Of a DNA stretch of 64,000 nucleotides, positions 54,740 to 61,995 are shown piece after piece; within the stretch, counting starts at the first letter, position 1, and each line of letters opens with the position of its first letter. The DNA comes from Roseovarius sp. S88 (GTDB lineage: Bacteria > Pseudomonadota > Alphaproteobacteria > Rhodobacterales > Rhodobacteraceae): contig NZ_CP146069.1 in the NCBI RefSeq assembly GCF_037023735.1, positions 1,095,501 through 1,159,500 of the forward strand. Reading direction: 5' to 3'. Below the pieces are notes generated by a model. It worked only from the letters and a program-made list of their open reading frames with translations, did not search any database and was not told the origin of the DNA. The position numbers and the translations under genes are program-made.

Positions 54740-55418
54740 CCATGCTAACTACTTCATCACAAATGGATTTCGCCTTTTCAAGGTCTGCCGCCCAACAGTC
54801 TTCTATCAACTGCACAGCTTTTCCCGCACCTTCTATTTCGTCGGGATTTCCTGCGACAAGTTCACTGTTGAAGTCCAGCCGTATCGCATCGTTGCTATTA
54901 ATTAGTGGCTGTAAATCCGCTTGAAAATGGCCTTCTCTTCCATCGTGGCGCGGGATTTGCCTCATGGTCAATCTTTGCATCCCACCATGTCTTTTGCCAG
55001 ATGCTGCGGCAATCTCTTTTCCCCAATTGCCCCATGAAGACTGGGGCGCCATGTGTTTGCCCAACTCATCCCTACGTTCCTCAGTGCCGCACAAAACATC
55101 GATTGTTCTGTTGATACCTACTCTCGAAACCGGACTATGGGTTAGAAGGTTGCCAAAAATCGATCTGACCATATCTTGCACCAGTCCGTCTTTGTCTGAT
55201 TCACAACTAATGAGAACTCTGGTTTTTTGAATGTCAAAAGACATATGGTTTGCTTCAAAACGCGATATGTCTGGATGCGAAACCAATGTTTCTGCTGCTG
55301 ACAACGCATCTTTGGAAATGAGTTCATGTAGCGCCAGCCAACTAGGGTGAAAAATCGACGGGTTAAATGCGCCCACTAGAACTGCCGCAGTAACATCGCG
55401 TGTTGTCGAAACAGCCAT
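54726..55418 (-). CDS. Hypothetical protein, first gene of the MBL operon
   Basis: 230 aa. The middle contains HMSFDIQKTRVLISC and LTHSPVSRVGINRTIDVL, a pattern I recall from uncharacterised proteins of about 230-270 aa that carry a hTPVxxxGIN-like block and resemble the sporadic TIGR04255 group. This is a weak resemblance. No membrane helix is seen. It starts the operon that ends with the ComEC-like hydrolase. Confidence 0.68.
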   Translation of the reverse strand: MAVSTTRDVTAAVLVGAFNPSIFHPSWLALHELISKDALSAAETLVSHPDISRFEANHMSFDIQKTRVLISCESDKDGLVQDMVRSIFGNLLTHSPVSRVGINRTIDVLCGTEERRDELGKHMAPQSSWGNWGKEIAAASGKRHGGMQRLTMRQIPRHDGREGHFQADLQPLINSNDAIRLDFNSELVAGNPDEIEGAGKAVQLIEDCWAADLEKAKSICDEVVSMVEGF

Positions 55419-55504
55419 TCTCTTCCTCCACAGCGCTTTTTTGCATTGTTGAAGAGTTTTGTCACTTACTGCAATGTCACAGCGTCACTCTTGGTGTTCT
55501 CAAA

Positions 55505-55881
55505 ACATGCTTAATTTGTTTCCCGCACCCCCATAAGCTCCTTCCCGCCGCGCCTCCCCTAACCCTCGTCTTCTCCCCCGCGCGCGCCGCTCCCGCCGCC
55601 ACCTCACACGTTTCCCCGTCCGCTGCGCCACGACGGTCCCTTTCGCGCCACTTCCCGCGCGGCCCCGGTGGCTGTCGGCGCGAGAGGCGGCGTCGGTGTC
55701 GGTTGAGGTGTCCTGGGCGGCTACGTGAGACGACATGGGAGAGAGCCGGCTCCGCAGACACGTGTGAGCGGCACCCTGAACACCCTTCTCGTCCGTTTTT
55801 CCCTCCGTAATGCCCCCGGAAAGTGCCCCTGAGGCGGTCGGCGGAGGCGGTGGGCGATGGAAATCTTCGACTTTGAGCGTC
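55505..55881 (-). repeat. Left-arm repeat of the element (copy 2, inverted)
   Basis: Inverted counterpart of the left arm at the attL end; identical for the 197 bp next to the core, then clearly diverged. It separates the MBL operon from the internal att core. Any reading frame that runs across it changes between copies, so no gene is called. Confidence 0.85.
55818..55829 (-). repeat. 12-mer GGGGCACTTTCC, internal left-arm copy
   Basis: Exact copy 52 bp from the internal att core, as at the attL end. Confidence 0.6.
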
Positions 55882-55908
55882 TCCTACCACCCCAGCCAAC
55901 CTTCCCGA
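55882..55908 (-). repeat. Internal, inverted att core with both arms (attP-like)
   Basis: The same 27-bp core as at the two boundaries, but in the opposite orientation. On one side it is joined to the left-arm sequence and on the other to the right-arm sequence. This is the structure expected of the junction of a circular element (attP), not of a simple integrated end. Confidence 0.88.
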
Positions 55909-56253
55909 GATTTGAACCGATAGACCGCGCGCAGGACACTCGGGCGGAAAGTGCCCCGATTGATGCCCCACGCGCGGGTGTCTCGGGTGTCCACTCGGAT
56001 AACGCGGGAGGGCCTCGCTCACGCGATGCTGCGTCAGAGGAAGTTCGGATCGACCCCGTAGGCGGCGTAGTCCCAGTCGTCGTGCTTATTATCCGCCTGC
56101 GTGCCGATGATCAGGTGCTCCGGGTTGACGCAGAGCCTGTTGTGACACCGGTGGCGGACGACGTGGTGGCGTGACGCGATCACCTCGTTCAGGACGCAGT
56201 AGACGAAGCGATAGACCTCGTATTGATGGCCGCGGAAGCGCACCTTGCGGGGC
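55909..56253 (-). repeat. Right-arm repeat of the element (inverted copy)
   Basis: Nearly identical, inverted, to the right end of the element at 58013-58358, with a 1-bp indel and a few substitutions. It contains the 3' half of the HNH gene, so that the right end of the element carries a truncated second copy of it. Confidence 0.88.
55946..55957 (-). repeat. 12-mer GGGGCACTTTCC, internal right-arm copy
   Basis: Exact copy 37 bp from the internal att core on the other side, in direct orientation relative to the left-arm copy. Confidence 0.6.
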
Positions 56254-56417
56254 GTGACCGTGTCCGAGACGAGACAGCCGTTCTCGTCCTCACGCGCCTC
56301 CTCGATGAGTGCGAAGGCCCGCGTACGGGCCTCCTCGTGATGTTGCTCGAACAAGATGCGGAGTCGTTCCTCGCTCTCGTCCTCGAAGCGAAAGTGCTCA
56401 ATTCGTTGGTGTTTCAT
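56034..56417 (-). CDS. HNH-type homing-endonuclease-like protein
   Basis: 127 aa. The C-terminal half has RHRCHNRLCVNPEHLIIGTQ then ADNKHDD, i.e. C91, H92, N93, C96, N98, H101, N110 and D113. This fits the zinc-binding loop type of HNH/His-Me finger endonucleases. The N-terminal half is charged and helical and may bind DNA. The start overlaps the primase stop by 20 bp. In a satellite it could serve packaging, nicking or homing; this is open. A 69-codon copy of its C-terminal part lies at the right boundary. Confidence 0.85.
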   Translation of the reverse strand: MKHQRIEHFRFEDESEERLRILFEQHHEEARTRAFALIEEAREDENGCLVSDTVTPRKVRFRGHQYEVYRFVYCVLNEVIASRHHVVRHRCHNRLCVNPEHLIIGTQADNKHDDWDYAAYGVDPNFL

Positions 56418-57837
56418 TCAAGAATGCTCCCATGAGTGGATCAACTCGTTCTTCCTGCGTGATGCGGTCGTCCGCCGAGCGAAGCGGTCTGGCGAGATGT
56501 TCCCCGATCGACTGGGAATAGCCGTCCGGACCTTTCACCTTGCCGCCTTCGACGCGGTAGCCCTCGCTGACCCAGATGTCGCGACCGTAATCTTTGCCGT
56601 CCCACTTCACGTTGAACTTGGACCAGCCCAGCTCGGTCATGGCGTGACGGGTGGAATTGATGTTCTGCTTCAACTTATCCTGAACCATGTCCGCCACGCG
56701 GCTCTCCGTGACGGCTTTGAAACCTTCTTCGTCTAGCATCTCCCGCAGCTGCGCCCTGACGGTCTGCTCCGACGCTCCCTGCACGCGGCGCATCAACGCG
56801 GTGGCATCCCGTCCGATGTTGAGGGTTTTCGCTGAGAAGGCGTCGTCGATCCGACGTTCCATCAAGTGGCGGTAGAGCGCCGCAATCGAGTGATCGTCGG
56901 CCATGAAGGCGTGGAGATCTTCCACCAGCCTTGCGAAGTGATCGGCGTGCGGGCCGTTCGCGTGACCGTCGTGATCGATGTCGATCAGGTAGTATCGGCG
57001 ATCCTCGGCCTCGATCCACAGCGGCAGGTGATTGGACGTGAGCAAAAAGCAGCATCGGTGATCCGTCTGCTGCGCGTCCTGGCCTTTCCGCTCGGTCATG
57101 ACCCGGCTCTCGGTGATGTAGGTCTTCAAGGTGTTGCCCTGCGGCGAGTCCTGCCTGAGGTTCACCTCCTCGCAGACCACCAGCTTACTGGTCAGCACCG
57201 TCGCGTTGAAGCGCGAGGTGAGCTTGTCGACGCTGTTCAGGGTGACGGAGTTGCGCTCGCCGAACAACCTGCTCACGAGCTGGCACAGGGTGCTTTTCCC
57301 GCTGCCCTTGGTCGCGGAGTAGAGAAAGGGCACCCAGTTGGGCTTATCCGCCTCGTTCTGCAAGCACCAGGCCAGCCAATTAAGGAACATCTCCCTCTCC
57401 GGCTCACGCGGGAACATCACCTCGAAGAATGTCCGCGCAATGCCCTGTGTCGCCTGAACCTCATCGATGCGACGATAGTCGGGCTTGCTCCAGGCATTGA
57501 CGGCGGCGGTGCCGTTCTCCTCGATGATCGCGCCGTCGATCTCAGGGGCGCAGCGCTCCTTGCCGTTCCACACCGCGATGCTCTTATCTTCCTCGGTGTG
57601 CCGACGGTCGATCGCGAGGTCGAAGACCTGCCTGATCAGTCCGCTGGAGAGCTTGATGTCCGCAAACTCCGCTTGGAACCGTTTGAGGGCGATCATTTCC
57701 ACGTCGGGCCGGGACAGCTTGGTCCCGACGTTGCCGACCGCGTAGTACTTTCCGTCCCGCCGGACGAACCACGAGCACAGCGCTCGGGTCAGTCTGTCGA
57801 GGTGATCTTCGTTGATATGCTTATTATCTTTTTTCAA
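56398..57837 (-). CDS. P4/D5-type primase-helicase
   Basis: 479 aa from a TTG with AAGGAAG upstream (MKKDNKHINEDHLDRLTRAL). Upstream in-frame codons continue to 58095, but that part lacks support. The SF3-like helicase has Walker A ATKGSGKST (175-183) and Walker B KLVVCEEVN (218-226), and a sensor-like LLTSNHLPLWIEAEDRRYYL. The N-terminal part resembles the D5/PriCT-type region; a full primase active site is not evident. It would unwind the element's origin, so the element can probably replicate on its own. It is on the same strand as HNH, MBL and integrase genes. Confidence 0.87.
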   Translation of the reverse strand: MKKDNKHINEDHLDRLTRALCSWFVRRDGKYYAVGNVGTKLSRPDVEMIALKRFQAEFADIKLSSGLIRQVFDLAIDRRHTEEDKSIAVWNGKERCAPEIDGAIIEENGTAAVNAWSKPDYRRIDEVQATQGIARTFFEVMFPREPEREMFLNWLAWCLQNEADKPNWVPFLYSATKGSGKSTLCQLVSRLFGERNSVTLNSVDKLTSRFNATVLTSKLVVCEEVNLRQDSPQGNTLKTYITESRVMTERKGQDAQQTDHRCCFLLTSNHLPLWIEAEDRRYYLIDIDHDGHANGPHADHFARLVEDLHAFMADDHSIAALYRHLMERRIDDAFSAKTLNIGRDATALMRRVQGASEQTVRAQLREMLDEEGFKAVTESRVADMVQDKLKQNINSTRHAMTELGWSKFNVKWDGKDYGRDIWVSEGYRVEGGKVKGPDGYSQSIGEHLARPLRSADDRITQEERVDPLMGAFLNETPTN

Positions 57838-58022
57838 TGCTTCTTCCTTTAAATGTTTTGCGGAATACCTCCTTCCGAGCCGGGCGAAATGAGCGCTCAC
57901 CAGGCACATTTTCGAGATCGGAAGTATTCTATAAACGGCCCCTGGAAGAATATGTCGTGATATCAATGACTTAGAAAAATGCGATTTTCGGGCCAAAATC
58001 GGGGGTATTAGAGCCCCGCAAG

Positions 58023-58232
58023 GTGCGCTTCCGAGGCCACCAATACGAGGTCTATCGCTTCGTCTACTGCGTGCTGAACGAGGTGATCGCGTCACGCCAC
58101 CACGTCGTCCGCCACCGGTGTCACAACAGGCTCTGCGTCAACCCGGAGCACCTGATCATCGGCACGCAGGCGGATAATAAGCACGACGACTGGGACTACG
58201 CCGCCTACGGGGTCGATCCGAACTTCCTCTGA
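58023..58232 (+). pseudogene. Truncated second copy of the HNH gene
   Basis: Encodes the C-terminal 69 residues of the 127-residue HNH protein with the same zinc-loop residues. It lacks the N-terminal half and any ribosome site of its own. It exists because the right-arm repeat cuts into the gene. Confidence 0.8.
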
Positions 58233-58309
58233 CGCAGCATCGCGTGAGCGAGGCCCTCCCGCGTTATCCGAGTGGACACCCGAGACACCCGTTGCGTGGG
58301 GCATCAATC

Positions 58310-58321
58310 GGGGCACTTTCC
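58310..58321 (+). repeat. 12-mer GGGGCACTTTCC, right-arm copy at attR
   Basis: Exact copy 37 bp before the attR core, the same distance as in the internal right arm. Confidence 0.6.
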
Positions 58322-58358
58322 GCCCGAGTGTCCTGCGCGCGGTCTATCGGTTCAAATC

Positions 58359-58385
58359 TCGGGAAGGTTGGCTGGGGTGGTAGGA
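58359..58385 (+). repeat. attR, right att core
   Basis: Exact copy of the 27-bp core; its last 17 bp are the 3' end of the tRNA-Gln gene, which stays intact. This marks the right boundary of the element. Confidence 0.9.
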
Positions 58386-58443
58386 TTCGAACCTACGATC
58401 TCCTGTACCAAAAACAGTTGCCCTACCGCTAGGCCACACCCCA
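58369..58443 (-). tRNA. tRNA-Gln (anticodon TTG)
   Basis: 75 nt including an encoded CCA. The acceptor stem TGGGGTG/CACCCCA, the D-arm GCCTAGCGGTAGGGC, the anticodon arm with TTTTGGT in the loop (TTG) and the T-arm TAGGTTCGAATCCTA all fold. The gene is the integration target: the att core covers its 3' end, and the element regenerates it. Confidence 0.95.
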
Positions 58444-58538
58444 TCTGTGACGCGTTCATTACTCCGAGCGCGCATATGGATCAAGAGCGCTTCGGCAAAA
58501 AAACCTGTCGTGCGAAACTTAGCTGTCTGCGCGTCGGG

Positions 58539-59036
58539 CTACTCTAGAACTTCGCCTTCTTTGACGCCCCAAATATGCGATTTTGGCACCCATCCGCGAT
58601 ACCCACCTGCCTTGAGTTTGCACCATTCCGGGCGGCATTCGTCGATCTGCGCAACGACACCGCGTTCTAGATGCGCCACCACCATGGCGGTTCCATCTGG
58701 TGTAGCGCGCATATCGAGCATGTCTTTCTCGACAAGGGCGGTTCGGACGCCTGAGAGAAGTGAATAGTGGATCCACCCGCCTGCGCCCTCCCGGTCGCGC
58801 ACACGTCGCCAGTGACCGTGCTCGGCGGTGATTTCGAGTGGCTGATCTTTGACCGTAAAGACCCAGTCGATCCGATGGGTCAAGCTTGGCCCGCGCCTTG
58901 CATTGCCCTCAGATGCTTTCATTGACACGAAGCGCGGCAAAGGCAGGTTGGTTTCCGGTCCGCGCTCCTGAGCGAAGGCGGACAAGCTTGTGGTCAGCAG
59001 AAACCCTGCTGCAACAACGATTAATTTAAAATTCAT
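58539..59036 (-). CDS. Exported SH3-domain protein
   Basis: 165 aa with a Sec signal (KLIVVAAGFLLTTSLSAFAQ). Two bacterial SH3-like repeats follow: one with PSLTHRIDWVFTVKDQPLEI and RDREGAGGWIHYSLLSG, and one with MRATPDGTAMVVAHLERGVV and WCKLKAGGYRGWVPKSHIWG. It resembles the SH3_4 family and probably binds peptidoglycan. The start MNFK is chosen over a codon 6 residues earlier. It is divergent from the hydroxyacid dehydrogenase gene. Confidence 0.87.
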   Translation of the reverse strand: MNFKLIVVAAGFLLTTSLSAFAQERGPETNLPLPRFVSMKASEGNARRGPSLTHRIDWVFTVKDQPLEITAEHGHWRRVRDREGAGGWIHYSLLSGVRTALVEKDMLDMRATPDGTAMVVAHLERGVVAQIDECRPEWCKLKAGGYRGWVPKSHIWGVKEGEVLE

Positions 59037-59140
59037 GGCCTGTTTACTGCTCATTCATTGGGTGGGGTTCTTGTGCCCCGGTCTTTCCTGCGCCACTGTG
59101 GCATCTGAGCGGACGTTTTGGAAGACATGAGGAGGGGTCC

Positions 59141-60127
59141 ATGCCATCTGCGCGATTAAGTGTTGTTGTTACGCGACGCTTGCCCGATGTCGTTGAGAAC
59201 CGAATGCGCGATCTGTTTGATGTTTCGTTGCGTGAGACCGACGCTCCGATGACCCGCGAGGAGCTGGTTGAGGCGATGAAAACTGCTGACGTTCTGGTGC
59301 CCACGATCACCGACAAGATCGATGCGGGTTTGGTTGGTCAGGCGGGTGGGAACCTCAAGCTCATTGCCAACTACGGTGCCGGGGTGGACCACATCGATGT
59401 GCATACAGCACGCCAGAGAGGTATTTTGGTGTCCAACACACCCGGCGTGCTAACGGATGACACGGCTGACATGACCATGGCGCTAATCCTGAGCGTGACA
59501 CGGCGCATTCCCGAAGGCTTGGCTGTGATGCAATCGGAAAGCTGGGAAGGCTGGTCCCCTACGGCCTTGCTCGGAGGGCGCATCGCGGGGCGGCGGCTGG
59601 GTATTCTTGGTATGGGACGGATCGGTCAGGCCGTGGCGCGACGCGCGGCGGTGTTTGGCATGCAAATTCATTACCACAACCGTCATCGTTTGCGCGAAGA
59701 GATAGAACAGGAGCTGGGCGCGACCTACTGGGAGAGCCTCGATCAGATGGTTGCGCGGATGGATGTGATCAGCGTGAACTGCCCGCATACCCCCTCGACT
59801 TTTCACCTGATGAATGCACGGCGGCTAAAACTGATGAAGCCAGAGGCGGTCATTGTGAATACAAGTCGCGGAGAGGTCATTGATGAAAACGCTCTGACAC
59901 GGATGCTGCGTTCGGGCGAGATTTCAGGGGCGGGTCTCGACGTCTACGAGCAGGAAAACACCGCAAACCCGCGGCTCAGAGAGCTCAAGAACGTGGTGCT
60001 CTTGCCGCATATGGGTTCGGCGACCATGGAAGGCCGGGTCGAGATGGGTGAAAAAGTTCTTCTGAACATCAAGACCTTTGACGATGGGCACCGCCCGCCT
60101 GATCAGGTCGTGCCCTCAATGCTATGA
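59141..60127 (+). CDS. D-2-hydroxyacid dehydrogenase (glyoxylate/hydroxypyruvate reductase-like)
   Basis: 328 aa. The NAD(P) motif GMGRIGQAVARR is near residue 157. The catalytic triad is R in NTSRGEVIDE (about 246), a Glu before the His, and H in LLPHMGSAT (about 290). The N-terminal NYGAGVDHIDV is typical of glyoxylate reductases. It would reduce glyoxylate or hydroxypyruvate; the exact substrate is not settled. The stop overlaps the gamma-glutamyltransferase start (ATGA). Confidence 0.9.
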   Translation: MPSARLSVVVTRRLPDVVENRMRDLFDVSLRETDAPMTREELVEAMKTADVLVPTITDKIDAGLVGQAGGNLKLIANYGAGVDHIDVHTARQRGILVSNTPGVLTDDTADMTMALILSVTRRIPEGLAVMQSESWEGWSPTALLGGRIAGRRLGILGMGRIGQAVARRAAVFGMQIHYHNRHRLREEIEQELGATYWESLDQMVARMDVISVNCPHTPSTFHLMNARRLKLMKPEAVIVNTSRGEVIDENALTRMLRSGEISGAGLDVYEQENTANPRLRELKNVVLLPHMGSATMEGRVEMGEKVLLNIKTFDDGHRPPDQVVPSML

Positions 60128-61905
60128 CGCGTCTGGTCGCGCTGTTTGCCTGTCTGCTTTGGGCGCAGGCCACCCTTGCTCAAGAAGCAGCGGATGCTGT
60201 TGCACCTGAGGCTGCAGGGGCTGGCGCGTTGGTGTTGTCCGGAGCTGCGGCAGAGGCTCAAGATGCCAAGGCGCAAGGCCGGCCCGTCGAGGCGCAAGAC
60301 TGGATGGTCGTGGCGGCCAACCCCTTAGCAGTAGAGGCCGGGGCGCGGGTTTTGCGCGATGGTGGCACGGCGGCGGATGCCATGATAGCCGTGCAGGCCG
60401 TCTTGGGTCTGGTCGAACCTCAGAGTTCTGGGCTGGGCGGTGGGGCTTTTTTGGTCTGGTACGACGGTCAAACAGGCGAAATCATCACATTGGATGGTCG
60501 TGAAACAGCGCCTTTGGCAGCGACGCCGCGCCTTTTCCAGGATGAAAACGGCGAGCCATTAGAGTTTTTTGACGCTGTGATTGGCGGGCGGTCCGTTGGA
60601 GTTCCCGGCGTGCCTGCACTTTTGGCTGAGGCGCATGCGCGCTGGGGCAAGGCGCGTTGGAGGGGTCTCTTTCGAGAGGCGATAGACCTTGCCGATAAGG
60701 GCTTTGCTGTCTCGCCACGCATGGCCCTTATGGTTGCACGTGATGCGGAACGGCTGGCGCTGAATTCCAACACCGCGAAATACTTCGTTCCCAGAGGAGT
60801 GCCGCTTGTCGAGGGAACTCTTCTGAAAAACCCGGCCTATGCCAATACGCTGCGCATCCTGGCACAAGAAGGGCCCGAGCCGTTTTATACTGGCGATATC
60901 GCGCGGGACATCGTCGAGGCGGTACAAAACGCAGCAGGTAATCCAGATGTCCTAAGTGGCGTGGATATGGCGATCTACCGCGTCAAGGAACGCCCCGCAG
61001 TTTGCGCGCCTTATCGAGGTCATAACGTTTGCGGCATGGGGCCACCATCTTCTGGTGCGCTGACGGTCGCGCAAATTCTGGGACTCTTGGTGCAGAACGA
61101 TATCGCCCAACTTGGCCCAAGCAATCCAGAAACATGGCGCCTAATTGGGGATGCCAGCCGCTTGGCCTTTGCAGATCGTGGGCTTTACATGGCCGATAGC
61201 GATTTTGTCCCTGTACCCGTTGAGGGCCTCATCGATCCGGCTTATTTGTCCCGTCGCTCGGGGTTGCTGCAAGGCGATGATGCATTGCCAACCGTACGCC
61301 CGGGCCGCCCGGAATTTGATCATTCCCTAAATCTTGCACCCGATGATCCGATTGAGCAGCCTTCAACCTCGCACATCTCCATAGTTGATCGCTTCGGCAA
61401 TGCGCTTTCAATGACGACAACGATTGAAAACGCTTTTGGATCGCGCCTCATGGTCCGGGGATTTTTGCTCAACAATGAACTAACGGATTTCTCTTTTACC
61501 AGTCATCGCGACGGAGTGCCTGTAGCCAACCGTGTAGAACCGGGCAAACGGCCACGATCCTCTATGGCCCCCACGATCGTTCTTGAGAATGGCAAGCCAG
61601 TTCTGGTTGTCGGAAGTCCCGGGGGAAGTCGTATCATCGGCTACGTGGCCAAAACAATCATCGCACATCTGGACTGGGGAATGGACGTGCAAACAGCGGT
61701 GTCTCTGCCGCATCTGATCAACCGCTTTGGTGTCTATGATATTGAGGCCGGAACATCCGCAACCTTTCTTGCATCAGAGCTTGAAACACTGGGTTTTGAG
61801 GTGAATTTCCGGGATCTGACATCAGGCATTCACGCCATTTCTATCGGCGAAAGACTGATGGGTGGTGCCGACCCGCGCCGAGAGGGCATTGCCTTGGGTG
61901 AGTAA
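60124..61905 (+). CDS. ggt: Gamma-glutamyltransferase
   Basis: 593 aa, the normal precursor size. A signal peptide (LVALFACLLWAQATLAQ) directs it to the periplasm. The proenzyme is cut before Thr in QPSTSHISIVD (about 415), which becomes the nucleophile of the small subunit. The region with GLGGGAFLVWYDG and SGALTVAQIL is typical of the large subunit, and VVGSPGGSRIIGYVAKTI of the small one. It hydrolyses glutathione and other gamma-glutamyl compounds. Confidence 0.93.
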   Translation: MTRLVALFACLLWAQATLAQEAADAVAPEAAGAGALVLSGAAAEAQDAKAQGRPVEAQDWMVVAANPLAVEAGARVLRDGGTAADAMIAVQAVLGLVEPQSSGLGGGAFLVWYDGQTGEIITLDGRETAPLAATPRLFQDENGEPLEFFDAVIGGRSVGVPGVPALLAEAHARWGKARWRGLFREAIDLADKGFAVSPRMALMVARDAERLALNSNTAKYFVPRGVPLVEGTLLKNPAYANTLRILAQEGPEPFYTGDIARDIVEAVQNAAGNPDVLSGVDMAIYRVKERPAVCAPYRGHNVCGMGPPSSGALTVAQILGLLVQNDIAQLGPSNPETWRLIGDASRLAFADRGLYMADSDFVPVPVEGLIDPAYLSRRSGLLQGDDALPTVRPGRPEFDHSLNLAPDDPIEQPSTSHISIVDRFGNALSMTTTIENAFGSRLMVRGFLLNNELTDFSFTSHRDGVPVANRVEPGKRPRSSMAPTIVLENGKPVLVVGSPGGSRIIGYVAKTIIAHLDWGMDVQTAVSLPHLINRFGVYDIEAGTSATFLASELETLGFEVNFRDLTSGIHAISIGERLMGGADPRREGIALGE

Positions 61906-61995
61906 ACCAAACCTGGAAATCGCCCCGGCGTGACCGAAAAATTGCCAGATTTGCAGGCCAAATCTCACACAAATGTGAATTCCGGAGCGATCTGC

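Larger units (their letters stand above)
58013..58358 (+). repeat. Right-arm repeat of the element at attR
   Basis: Direct boundary copy of the right arm. It begins GCCCCGCAAGGTGCGCTTCCG-like sequence shared with the HNH gene and ends at the attR core. Together with the core it forms an inverted repeat of about 372 bp with 55882-56253. Confidence 0.88.

Noticed and set aside
55477..56022. 181-codon frame running across right arm, att core and left arm
   Set aside because: It crosses the recombination junction, and the corresponding frame is not kept in the other left-arm copy. Composition is Arg/Gly/Ser-rich.
57838..58095. Upstream extension of the primase-helicase to 58095
   Set aside because: It runs into the right-arm repeat and the truncated HNH copy and lacks a ribosome site; the TTG at 57837 has one.
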